Positions 7,804 through 15,820 of a stretch of 17,387 bases of DNA are shown piece by piece (positions within the stretch are counted from its first letter, which is position 1; every line of letters starts with the position of its first letter). This DNA is from Parachlamydiales bacterium (lineage in GTDB: Bacteria > Chlamydiota > Chlamydiia > Chlamydiales > JAJFMK01). Location of the stretch: the NCBI GenBank assembly GCA_020050175.1, contig JAGVKY010000095.1, forward strand, positions 1 to 17,387, in the 5' to 3' direction. The translations under genes were made by a program, and so were the position numbers. The notes beneath the pieces were generated by a model. That model did no database searches. It was not told the origin of the DNA and saw only the letters and a program-made list of their open reading frames with translations.

Positions 7804-8757
7804 ATGATGAAAAAAAAAGTTGAGATCCTTCTTGCGACTTACAATGGTGAAAAATTTTTAGAAGAGCAGCTCAGGTCGATTGCCGATCAAGACTTCTCTG
7901 ACTTCAAAGTTCTTGTGTCGGATGGGGGCTCAACTGATGGAACCCTAGAGATTCTAAAACGATGGACCTCGAAAGATAACCGCTTCGAAATTCTCCCACC
8001 TAAAGGAAGACTAAAAGCTAAAAATAATTTTTCATATTTAATGGAATCTTCTCAGGGAGACTACCTTTTTTTTGCCGATCAAGACGATTTTTGGAAAAAA
8101 GAGAAGCTGTCAATTTTTTTAAAAGAAATGGAACGATTGGAAGTCATCCATGGAGAAAAAACCCCTCTTTTAATTCATAGCGATTTAGAGATTGTGGATG
8201 AAAATTTAAAAAGGATCTCCCCTTCCTTTTGGCAATTCGCTTGTATTCACGGAAAAGAGGGGAGCATTTTTAGCCGGCTTCTTCTCCAAAACACGGTAAC
8301 TGGCGCCGCCTGCCTGATCAACCGTACTTTATTAAAGCTTACGGGGCCGATCCCTGAAGAAGCTGTAATGCACGATTGGTGGCTTGCCTTGACCGCTGGA
8401 GCTTTTGGCACCATAGGAGTGATCGAAAAACAAACAGTTCTTTATCGGCAGCATGGAAAAAATGAAATTGGAGCTAAACGCTATATCTCTTGGCGTCTTA
8501 TCAAATTTGGTCTTTCTCTTCTTCTAAAAAAGAAAAATCCTGGCCGCGGCCCTATCATCCTTGCTCAAGCAAAAGCCTTTGCCAAGCGGTTCGATCAACA
8601 ACTTTCTTTAGAAAAACAGAAAATCCTTTCTGCTTATTTTACCCTGCGTCAATCCTCCATTCCCCTTTCTAAAAGAACCGCTTTAGTTAACGAACATCAA
8701 CTCTATTACTCAGGGTTTTTAAGAAACGTAGCCTTTATTTGCTTCCATCGCCAATGA
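7804..8757 (+). CDS. GT2-family glycosyltransferase (rhamnosyltransferase-like)
   Basis: A 317-aa GT-A fold glycosyltransferase, probably adding a sugar from a nucleotide donor to a lipid-linked polysaccharide at the cytoplasmic membrane face. The N-terminal nucleotide-binding start is VEILLATYNGEKFLEEQL (6-23), followed by VSDGGSTDGT (38-47) and the metal-binding DxD region ADQDDFW (91-97). HDWWLAL (190-196) and YRQHGKNEIGA (214-224) are typical of the RgpB/rhamnosyltransferase-like branch of GT2. The true sugar cannot be read from the sequence. Two ATGs are adjacent (7804, 7807), with no Shine-Dalgarno, and codons 3-5 are a run of nine A. It is the first gene of a plus-strand unit with wza and the Wzz/Wzc-like gene, which places it in exopolysaccharide or capsule synthesis. 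Confidence 0.88.
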   Translation: MMKKKVEILLATYNGEKFLEEQLRSIADQDFSDFKVLVSDGGSTDGTLEILKRWTSKDNRFEILPPKGRLKAKNNFSYLMESSQGDYLFFADQDDFWKKEKLSIFLKEMERLEVIHGEKTPLLIHSDLEIVDENLKRISPSFWQFACIHGKEGSIFSRLLLQNTVTGAACLINRTLLKLTGPIPEEAVMHDWWLALTAGAFGTIGVIEKQTVLYRQHGKNEIGAKRYISWRLIKFGLSLLLKKKNPGRGPIILAQAKAFAKRFDQQLSLEKQKILSAYFTLRQSSIPLSKRTALVNEHQLYYSGFLRNVAFICFHRQ

Positions 8758-8819
8758 GAACTAAACCTTTCCATGAACGCTTTCGAAGAAAAGGTGGGTA
8801 TGGGAAAATCCTGGGCTTT

Positions 8820-9869
8820 ATGAAAATCCTGCCTCTTTTATTTCTCTCTCTTAGTTTTTTGATGGCAGGCTGTTATCGAGCCCCTTGTTGTTTAGCAGTA
8901 GAAGGGGCCACCGAATTCGTCCTTGATTCCTATATTTTGAGACAGGGGAAAAATGCCATCCTTCAAATGCAAGGGATAGAGCTTGAAGAATTGCCCTGTG
9001 ACGCCCTTTTGGAGTACCAGGATGAGATTGTCGATGACGATATTTTAAATATCGCGATTTGGCACCCTACCCGAAAGGATTTGATCCGATCGATTCAATT
9101 TATCAATGATAAAATAGGATTTAAGGTCTCCAACGGGTATGTGACTATCCCCGATATTCCTCCTCTATTAGTCGCAGGGTTGACTCTTGAAGAGGCCAAA
9201 AAAGAAATCCAGAATGCTTTTCAGAATGAAATTCAAGATGTCGAAGTTTTTGTAACTTACAAAGACCGTCTCTCTCGAAAAGTAGATTTGATAGGTCATG
9301 TCCAGTTCTCAACCCTACCTGTAGATGGAAAAATTCGTCTCTACGAAATTCTTTCCAAAGCCCATGTTCCTCTACATGCTAACTTTTTTAGTAGCTATGT
9401 CCTTAGAAATGGGAAAATGCTACCCATCGATCTCCATCGATTGATCCAAGAAGGAGATATGTCACAAAATATTGTGATGCGTGGTGGGGATAAGGTTTAT
9501 ATTGCCGATCCAACCGATGCTAAAGTGATTGTGATGGGAGAGGTTTTAAGTCCTCGGCCAGTCAACCTGCCCTATGGTACGATGTCGATTCGTGAAGCTA
9601 TTGTGCAAGCAGGAGGCATCCCTTATACAGGCAACCGCAATTGTATTCAGGTCATTCGAGGAAGCCTAGTGTGCCCCAAAATTTATCTCCTCCACTGGGA
9701 AGAAATTGTGCAGCTACCAAACGACAGCCTACTTCTCATGCCTGGAGACACTGTTTACGTCTCTGAAACCCCCATCACTCAATGGAACCGCTTTATTAGC
9801 CAACTTCTTCCTTCTATTAGCGGAGTTCAAATCTCAACCGATATGCTGAGAACCCTTAATGCCTTCTAA
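8820..9869 (+). CDS. wza: Wza-type outer-membrane polysaccharide export lipoprotein
   Basis: Outer-membrane exit channel for exopolysaccharide or capsule, 349 aa from the chosen start (E. coli Wza is 379). Residues 1-18 are a lipoprotein signal ending in LMAGC, so C18 would be acylated. A Poly_export (Wza) domain spans about 68-147, including DDILNIAIW and LVAGLTLEEA. SLBB-type domains follow at about 153-229 and 235-313 (GEVLSPRPVNLPYGTMSIRE, then MPGDTVYVSE). TPITQWNRFISQLLPSISG (317-335) is the amphipathic C-terminal helix that forms the membrane barrel in Wza octamers. An upstream ATG at 8754 overlaps the glycosyltransferase stop (ATGA) and adds 22 residues, but it would bury the signal peptide; neither start has a clear ribosome site. 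The gene overlaps the next one by 11 nt. Confidence 0.9.
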   Translation: MKILPLLFLSLSFLMAGCYRAPCCLAVEGATEFVLDSYILRQGKNAILQMQGIELEELPCDALLEYQDEIVDDDILNIAIWHPTRKDLIRSIQFINDKIGFKVSNGYVTIPDIPPLLVAGLTLEEAKKEIQNAFQNEIQDVEVFVTYKDRLSRKVDLIGHVQFSTLPVDGKIRLYEILSKAHVPLHANFFSSYVLRNGKMLPIDLHRLIQEGDMSQNIVMRGGDKVYIADPTDAKVIVMGEVLSPRPVNLPYGTMSIREAIVQAGGIPYTGNRNCIQVIRGSLVCPKIYLLHWEEIVQLPNDSLLLMPGDTVYVSETPITQWNRFISQLLPSISGVQISTDMLRTLNAF

Positions 9870-12606
9870 TCGGGACACTTTTATTTCGCTTCGCGATCTG
9901 CTTTTTTATATAAAAAAGAACAAGAATTTTATTTTACGCTCAGTCATTCTTGGTACTTTATTTTTTATTGCAATGGCACTCACAAAACCTGTTGTTTACC
10001 ATTCGAAAGCCTCATTTATTGATCGAGGGAAAAGTAATGGAACTCTCGATCCTGCCGCCTTTATTCTAGGCAACAAAGAGCCTGGCACTTCTGTTTATTC
10101 TCTTGTTCAATCCGAACGGATATTAAAAGCAACGACCCTTAATTTAGGTCTACAGGCAAAGATATCCCCTTCCTCCGAAATTCCTTTTTTTTGGCGCCCT
10201 TATTATCACCTCCAAAACTCTTGGGCTCAGTTCCAACAGACTAAAACCCCTATCTTCGCTGACCCCTTACCGCCTTTCAGACTAAGAAACCTTTCATATA
10301 ATGATGAGAAAATCCTTTCATTGGACCTCTTTCTTAAGGGAGATGGAACATTTTTAGTTGAAGAACCTCTTACAGGCGCAAAGATGGAAGGGAACGAGGG
10401 TTTTCCTCTCACTTTCTTAGGAATAGTTTTTACTCTTGAAAGAACTAAAGAAGCAAAAGAAGGCCTTTATCAGGTCCATCTTTTTCCTATAGTTCCGACA
10501 ATTTCTGAATTAAAAAAGAGTGTTGTTGCTGAAAGCTCAAAAAAGAATTCTAATCTCATTCTGCTTGAATGCTATCACCCAAGCAGAGAGACCTCGGCAC
10601 TCATCCTAAACACTCTCATGGCTGAGGTCGAAAATGAACTAAAAACTCTCGAAAAAGAAGGGACAGATAAACAAATTGCGATTTTAGAAACCCGTCAAAA
10701 TCAGTCTTTCAATGCCTTAAGTTCTCTTCTTCATTTACGTGCAGATGTTTTGACCAAAGATTTCAATCAGTTAGGATTTATCGATTCGGAAAAGGCTATT
10801 GCCTTCTACGTCGAAGTCAAAAGTCATCTTGAGAAGGAGCTTTTGCGCCTTAATTTCGAAAAAAGAGCCCTTGAGGAAACAGTAAAGCTGTCTCGAAACA
10901 ATATCGAAATACTCACTTCGATCAGCAATGTTCCCTTTCTTCAAAAACCCATCCAAAAAATGAGGGAGCTACAGACTAAAAGAGATAGTCTTTCCCTCGC
11001 CATCCTCCATGAAACAAAACCTTCTGAAAATAATTTTTCATTTGCCACCTGGGACCGTTTTGAAAAAGGGAAAAATGAAATTAAGCAGCAGCTGACAAAT
11101 CTAGAAAAAACTGGAGCCATTGAACAAAGTAATCTCCCTTTTCTTGGGGCCTTCAAAGATCTCTTAAATCATAAAGAAAATGACCCGCTAGCTAGTTATA
11201 AGCGAGAAGGTTGTAAAAACACCCTTTTGCAGCTGGCCCACCTGTATGAGATCGAAGAAAATACACTACGACAAGCTCCTTATGAAATGAGCCAAGAATT
11301 TTCTACATATGAGGGGATTCCAAGTCAGCTTTCTTTTGAACTTCTTTTAGCCTATCAAAAAAATTTAGATGAAACACAAGAAAAATCCAGGCAGCTTTCT
11401 TACCTAATAGATGAATTTGAAAAGCAGGACCTCCCTTTAAGCGCGATTGCGAGTAGCCTCTCGCAACAGTTCTTAAAAGAATTTGCAGAGAAAATCATCG
11501 TATTAGAATCGACACTGATTGATCCCAAAAATAGGAGTCAAAAAGAACAAGATCGGATCAGAGACGAACTAGAATTAGAACGCCATTTTTTAAAAGGGCA
11601 TCTCAAAGGACTTTTTGAGATTTTAACTATTCGAAGTGAGCTTCTAAAAGAAAAAATGAGTGAACTTAGAAAAGTAACTCTCTCAGGGCTTTATCAAGAA
11701 CTTTCCATCCTACAAAATGAGATCTTGGAGGGAATGACTGAAAGAATTCAGCGTATTTCTGAAGAGGAGGCTCTTCTCATAGAAGAAAAGAATATTCTTC
11801 TAGAGAAGATGGCACCCCTTCCCCATATTTGGGTAGAGGAGACCATCCTCAACCAAAAAAGGGAGCTACAACAGCACCTGTTTAGAGAAATAACAACCGC
11901 CTCTGCATCCAAAGAGTTGGCTTCGCAATTAAATCTTGTTCTTTCTTCACCCTTAGACAAGGGTATTACTCCCCTTCTTCCTGTCGACCCCAACTTGCTT
12001 CTATTTTCGATCTTGGGAGGTTTTTCTGGTTTTTTCCTTTCCGTGACTCTGCTTCTTATTGATATCAACCGAAAAGGCCTTCCAGCATCCCCTACAAACC
12101 TGAAAAATCTTGGCTATTCTGTTTTAGAGTTACCCAAATTTTCTCCAAGCACTTCTCTAAACAATCTCCCTGATCAGCAGTTGGATGCACTGCGGCTCCT
12201 TTTTCGTCAGTTGAAAAAAACAAACCTTTTTATTTCATGCCCTCCCTCTATTCCTCCTCTTCTTGCTGAGCTCTCTTTCAAAACAACTTCATCACGCCCT
12301 CTTCTAATCGATCTAGAAGGCACTCCCAACTTCTTTGGAAAACCCTCTATCCAGCCACAACCTTCTTTTGACACCCTGCTTCTTCCACAGGACCGTTTCC
12401 TTTCCGACTATCTTCTGGGAGAGCATTTCAACACATATTTAACCGAATTGGCTCAAAATTACCCACTTATCCTGGCCTATTCTTTGAAGCGTTCGGAACT
12501 ATTCTCGCCGCTCTTCGAAAAAACGATCCTCTCAGTCGATAGCACACCTATCGACACCCTCGATTCCTTTTTCCCCCACTCCCCCCTCTTCCTCTTCTTC
12601 CAGTAA
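9859..12606 (+). CDS. Wzz/Wzc-like polysaccharide co-polymerase with degenerate kinase domain
   Basis: Inner-membrane partner expected to control polysaccharide chain length and dock onto Wza; 915 aa. TM1 is at about 23-42, followed by PVVYHSKASF as in Wzz N termini. The periplasmic part, about 45-710, is very long and mostly charged helical, coiled-coil-like sequence. ITPLLPVDPN just before TM2 (713-733) is the proline-rich motif of this family. The cytoplasmic tail (734-915) follows the order of a BY-kinase: VLELPKF (755-761), QQLDALRLLFRQLK (773-786), FISCPPS, then LLIDLEGTP (815-823) like Walker A'. The Walker A GKS/T is absent (SCPPSIPPLLAEL instead), Walker B is YPLILAY without aspartate, and no C-terminal tyrosine cluster exists. 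It is therefore probably inactive as a kinase. It starts 11 nt inside wza. Confidence 0.8.
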   Translation: MPSNRDTFISLRDLLFYIKKNKNFILRSVILGTLFFIAMALTKPVVYHSKASFIDRGKSNGTLDPAAFILGNKEPGTSVYSLVQSERILKATTLNLGLQAKISPSSEIPFFWRPYYHLQNSWAQFQQTKTPIFADPLPPFRLRNLSYNDEKILSLDLFLKGDGTFLVEEPLTGAKMEGNEGFPLTFLGIVFTLERTKEAKEGLYQVHLFPIVPTISELKKSVVAESSKKNSNLILLECYHPSRETSALILNTLMAEVENELKTLEKEGTDKQIAILETRQNQSFNALSSLLHLRADVLTKDFNQLGFIDSEKAIAFYVEVKSHLEKELLRLNFEKRALEETVKLSRNNIEILTSISNVPFLQKPIQKMRELQTKRDSLSLAILHETKPSENNFSFATWDRFEKGKNEIKQQLTNLEKTGAIEQSNLPFLGAFKDLLNHKENDPLASYKREGCKNTLLQLAHLYEIEENTLRQAPYEMSQEFSTYEGIPSQLSFELLLAYQKNLDETQEKSRQLSYLIDEFEKQDLPLSAIASSLSQQFLKEFAEKIIVLESTLIDPKNRSQKEQDRIRDELELERHFLKGHLKGLFEILTIRSELLKEKMSELRKVTLSGLYQELSILQNEILEGMTERIQRISEEEALLIEEKNILLEKMAPLPHIWVEETILNQKRELQQHLFREITTASASKELASQLNLVLSSPLDKGITPLLPVDPNLLLFSILGGFSGFFLSVTLLLIDINRKGLPASPTNLKNLGYSVLELPKFSPSTSLNNLPDQQLDALRLLFRQLKKTNLFISCPPSIPPLLAELSFKTTSSRPLLIDLEGTPNFFGKPSIQPQPSFDTLLLPQDRFLSDYLLGEHFNTYLTELAQNYPLILAYSLKRSELFSPLFEKTILSVDSTPIDTLDSFFPHSPLFLFFQ
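12564..12601 (+). other. Polypyrimidine tract at the end of the Wzz/Wzc-like gene
   Basis: These 38 nt contain only C and T apart from one A, and they encode the Phe/Pro/Ser/Leu-rich protein tail. No hairpin plus T-run is present in the 23-nt convergent gap that follows. A C-rich, G-poor transcript end like this resembles a Rho loading region, so termination here may be Rho-dependent; that role is inferred. Confidence 0.3.
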
Positions 12607-12629
12607 GTAGAATCGAAAGTAAAAAGTGT

Positions 12630-15611
12630 TTAAGATTTATGCTTTTGTTTAATCTCACGCCACTTGTCGATGATGAGTGTGGCAATGGGGAGAGCCTCTT
12701 TCCCGAGGCGGCTGTAGCGGAGATGGACAACGACGACAAGCTCGGGCTTTCGGGGGGAATCATTCCACCCTTTGGCCGGAAAAGGCTCTCCTTCAAAACA
12801 AATGCCCCCAAACCAGACATGGCACACTTGATAAGCATCGCCAGAAAGAGGGCCGAGCCGCTCAATAGCGTCAGAAGTGCTTGTTTTACCAATGAGATAG
12901 GGGGAAATCCTTTCGAATATCTCTTTGAAACTCTTTTCCTTTGGAAAAAGGCGGGCAACCTCCTCCTTTGAGAGATGAGAGATAACACCCCTCATCCCCT
13001 TCAGAATAACCTCTTGAACTGGAAGAGGAAAGTGAACCTCGCGACGAATTTCGCAGGGCTTTTCAAGAACAATCTTTGGCTCAATGATCTTACCTCCATT
13101 CGCGATAGCATTCAGCATAATCGCAGTTTGTATCGGAGTGACAACTAGAGTGTGTTGTCCAATAGCTGTCGCATAAAGACCTGTCCGATTTTTATCGAGA
13201 TCAACTGGCAATTTTCCTCTATATTCGCCAGGAAGAGCGAGCCCTGTCTTTTGCCCATAAGAGAGACTTTCTGCCATCTGTAAAACATCTTGAGGAGAAG
13301 AGAGGATTTCTCCCGCTAAAAGGGAAAAATAGGGATTGGAAGAGGTTTCGATGGCTTTTTCTATATCAAGCTTTCCGAGCTGATAATTCATGCTTCTTGG
13401 AAGTCGCCCCCCTTTGTAGAGTTGAGGGATTGTTCCACCTCCTTCAAATCGCCCAACCGTCCATCCCCCCTTGGTTCGTTTAACTTCATCAAAAATCGTC
13501 AGAGGATTTAATTTTTCTCTCGTGATCTTCTCACCATTTTCCTCTAAGAGGTGATAACGATGATTCAAAGCCCCCCAAGCAATGACAAGTTTAAAAAGAG
13601 ATCCCTGCGTAGAAGCTTGCCTAAAGGCAAAAGAACGGCCTGTCCCCCATCCGTAACGGGGATGAAAGGAAAGAGCGAGGGCCTGTTCGCCTCGCTTCCG
13701 ATTCGACAAATATTGCCAAGCTGCCTGCAGCGGCCTTTTCATCTCGTCCCAGTCTCTTAAAGCCTTCAGATACGCCTCATGGGCCTCTGTTGGCAAACTT
13801 TTAATTCTCTCCTTCAAGGGGGAATTAGTGGACGATTCAAAGCTGAAAGGCAATAGGTGATCGACGCTAAGAGCCTGAAAAACAATTTGCTCTCCCCATT
13901 CTTTCCAGAAAGTTTCAAACTGCCGTTTTTCTTCTCGATCAAAGTGGTCCAAGTAAGGACGGGCCCAAGTGCCCCCCTCTCTCTCTTCGTTTCTCTTCCG
14001 TTTTAGAAAGACCTTCCCCTCTTTTTCTCTCCAAGGGAGAAAGTAATGGAGATGAAAAAATGTTTTAGCTTCTTCTTTTAGCTCTCTTTTTAATAGATGC
14101 AGTAGGCCTTGATCTTTCTTTAACGTCGACAAACTCTCTTTGCCAACATGTTTTAAAAGCTCGTCGTTAAAGCGGCTTTCATCAATAAGCAAACCGACAA
14201 GATCGATGACTTGCAGTTTTTCATCGGGGGTTAAAGAAGAGGGCAGAGGCCAATTTGATCTTCTTAAGGCCACCCCCTTTTCAATTGTATCAATTTCATA
14301 AAGAGCTTTTAACGAAAGTTCATCGCGGACAAAAATCGCTTTTAAATACTCTTCCCAGCCTAAGATGATCTTTTCTGTTTCAAGAACTCCTTTTTTCAAA
14401 TCAAAAAACTCCCTTTCTAAAGGACGCTCTTCCATCCAAACATCCATTAGGAATCGATCTGATTCCAAAGCAGCCCTAACTTCTTGAAGCCGCTCCTTTT
14501 CTTTGTAAACGCCTCCGTAAGGAACAAAGGCATTGGGGTCGAAACGGGGATGGGAGGCAAGAGCCAAAACCTCTCCAGTTTCAGGCTCGATGGCAATAAT
14601 AGCCCCCCCTCGAATCCACGGCCCTCTTGCATCGACAATCGGTTTCTCCCCTCTTTTAGCATGAAGAGGGGATGCAGCGTGGATTTTTTCTACTGCTGCC
14701 AAAACCTCTTCAGCATAGAGCTGTAACTCTTGAGAAATGGAAAGGCTCAATCTTTCCCCTCCTCTCGGCGGCTGCCCACCGCCCAATTCTTTTAGAAAGT
14801 GACCTTTGGCATCTACTTCGAAAGATCGTTTTCCCCGATAACCCCTAAGCTCTTTTTCAAAGCTCTTTTCAACGCCTTGAATCCCCACCGCGTCATGGAT
14901 GGTGTAGGCTTTTTCTTCCAAAAAATTGATTCTATCTTCAATTTCTTGGAAGGAGGTAAATCCCTCAGGAAGTGCAGGCTGTTCCCCTCGGTATTCCTCT
15001 TCAAGAATTGTTTTTAAACCGACAATCTCACTAAATATTTTTTCCATAAAGGGCCGGTCTATCGCCCCCATATAACCCAAAACATCGCACCCAACTTTTC
15101 CTTGTGGATAGAATCGCTTAGAGCCCCTCTCAAGGGAAATACCTGGCCAGTCTTTAGCTAAGGCATTTAATCGATAAAAACTCTCCTCGCTAATCCCTTC
15201 CTTAAGCATACAAGGAGCGTTTCCAAAGAAAACGGCTTTGGAGTAGATCAAATCCTCAACACGACGAGGCTCCATTTCAAGTTCTTTGCCTAATAATTCA
15301 GAAAGGGCGGTAATATATTCTTTTCTAAATCGCTTTCCGGGAACTTCTGCAATTTCGCCCCAAGTAACCCCTACGCCATAGGAGAGTCGGTTAAGGGCTA
15401 GAGGGATGCCAAAGCGATCTCGAATGGTTCCCCTTTTCCCAGGCTCAAAAAGAGTCCTCACCATCGGCTTCTTCGCCTCTTCCAACCGCTCTTCGTGGAG
15501 GAAAAGAGTTAAATGCCAGACTCGAAAACCAATAGCCAAAAAGAAAAAAAGCAAAAGATAGAGAACACGATTGGCTTTTTCCACAATCTGATCAGGAGGT
15601 TCTCTTACCAT
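12630..15611 (-). CDS. mrdA: Penicillin-binding protein 2 (class B transpeptidase), long chlamydial-type form
   Basis: Peptidoglycan DD-transpeptidase anchored in the inner membrane with a periplasmic catalytic domain. At 993 aa it is far longer than E. coli PBP2 (633); I recall chlamydial PBP2 also being about 1000 aa. TM helix 15-33, then the dimerisation-domain signature RGTIRDRFG (60-68). HPRFDPNAF (F357) marks the start of the transpeptidase domain, and an insert of about 280 mostly charged helical residues (about 365-650) follows before the active site. Catalytic S671 lies in STQGSLFK with K674; SSN is at 757-759. The third box is KTST at 909-912 instead of KTGT. PIQTAIMLNAIANGG is conserved. 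No Shine-Dalgarno is seen before the ATG. The gene converges on the polysaccharide module with a 23-nt gap and is divergent from the coiled-coil gene. Confidence 0.92.
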   Translation of the reverse strand: MVREPPDQIVEKANRVLYLLLFFFLAIGFRVWHLTLFLHEERLEEAKKPMVRTLFEPGKRGTIRDRFGIPLALNRLSYGVGVTWGEIAEVPGKRFRKEYITALSELLGKELEMEPRRVEDLIYSKAVFFGNAPCMLKEGISEESFYRLNALAKDWPGISLERGSKRFYPQGKVGCDVLGYMGAIDRPFMEKIFSEIVGLKTILEEEYRGEQPALPEGFTSFQEIEDRINFLEEKAYTIHDAVGIQGVEKSFEKELRGYRGKRSFEVDAKGHFLKELGGGQPPRGGERLSLSISQELQLYAEEVLAAVEKIHAASPLHAKRGEKPIVDARGPWIRGGAIIAIEPETGEVLALASHPRFDPNAFVPYGGVYKEKERLQEVRAALESDRFLMDVWMEERPLEREFFDLKKGVLETEKIILGWEEYLKAIFVRDELSLKALYEIDTIEKGVALRRSNWPLPSSLTPDEKLQVIDLVGLLIDESRFNDELLKHVGKESLSTLKKDQGLLHLLKRELKEEAKTFFHLHYFLPWREKEGKVFLKRKRNEEREGGTWARPYLDHFDREEKRQFETFWKEWGEQIVFQALSVDHLLPFSFESSTNSPLKERIKSLPTEAHEAYLKALRDWDEMKRPLQAAWQYLSNRKRGEQALALSFHPRYGWGTGRSFAFRQASTQGSLFKLVIAWGALNHRYHLLEENGEKITREKLNPLTIFDEVKRTKGGWTVGRFEGGGTIPQLYKGGRLPRSMNYQLGKLDIEKAIETSSNPYFSLLAGEILSSPQDVLQMAESLSYGQKTGLALPGEYRGKLPVDLDKNRTGLYATAIGQHTLVVTPIQTAIMLNAIANGGKIIEPKIVLEKPCEIRREVHFPLPVQEVILKGMRGVISHLSKEEVARLFPKEKSFKEIFERISPYLIGKTSTSDAIERLGPLSGDAYQVCHVWFGGICFEGEPFPAKGWNDSPRKPELVVVVHLRYSRLGKEALPIATLIIDKWREIKQKHKS

Positions 15612-15820
15612 ATCCGCATCATACTAATACCATCGCAATAAATAACGTTGATTTTGGCTGGCGTGAAAGCCTTGGGAGCCAATGATCATAAATTTATTGG
15701 CATAATCTATTTGGAACACTTGAAAATTCATAAAATTAAATTTTGGAATTAATTGTTTTCTTTCTCTGTTTTCGCTTCTTATCTCTTTGTGCTAAGTTAA
15801 GGAAAAAAGCAGCTGTTGAT
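15612..15820. other. Divergent intergenic region between PBP2 and the coiled-coil gene
   Basis: This 209-nt AT-rich gap must contain promoters for both flanking genes. On the plus strand TAAAAT (15731-15736) and CATAAT (15701-15706) resemble -10 boxes, and on the minus strand TATGAT lies just before the PBP2 start, but none has a matching -35 at 16-18 nt. No RNA gene or conserved small ORF was recognised. A TTG at 15743 is in frame with the coiled-coil gene but is unlikely to be its start. Confidence 0.35.

Noticed and set aside
8739..8819. Longer N terminus of wza from TTG 8739 or ATG 8754
   Set aside because: It would place 22-27 mostly basic residues before a clear lipoprotein signal peptide; ATG 8820 gives a standard 18-residue signal with LMAGC. 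The 8754 start (ATGA overlap) remains possible.
8804..8831. Short direct repeat GAAAATCCTG around the wza start
   Set aside because: Ten bases repeated once in an A-rich context; not enough to suggest a mobile element scar or regulatory repeat.
12607..12629. Possible bidirectional terminator between the convergent genes
   Set aside because: No inverted repeat or hairpin plus T-run could be found in the 23-nt gap.
7725..12629. Genomic island boundaries around the polysaccharide module
   Set aside because: No tRNA, integrase, transposase, direct repeats or attachment-like sites were seen at either edge, so transfer is possible but not shown.
14484..14726. Open frames on the strand opposite PBP2 and other long genes
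   Set aside because: They are antisense shadows of strongly supported genes, without recognisable domains, ribosome sites or family motifs.
15743..15820. TTG start adding a hydrophobic leader to the coiled-coil protein
   Set aside because: Rare start codon in non-coding-looking AT-rich sequence; the added part does not resemble a complete signal peptide with a cleavage site and the internal ATG is adequate.
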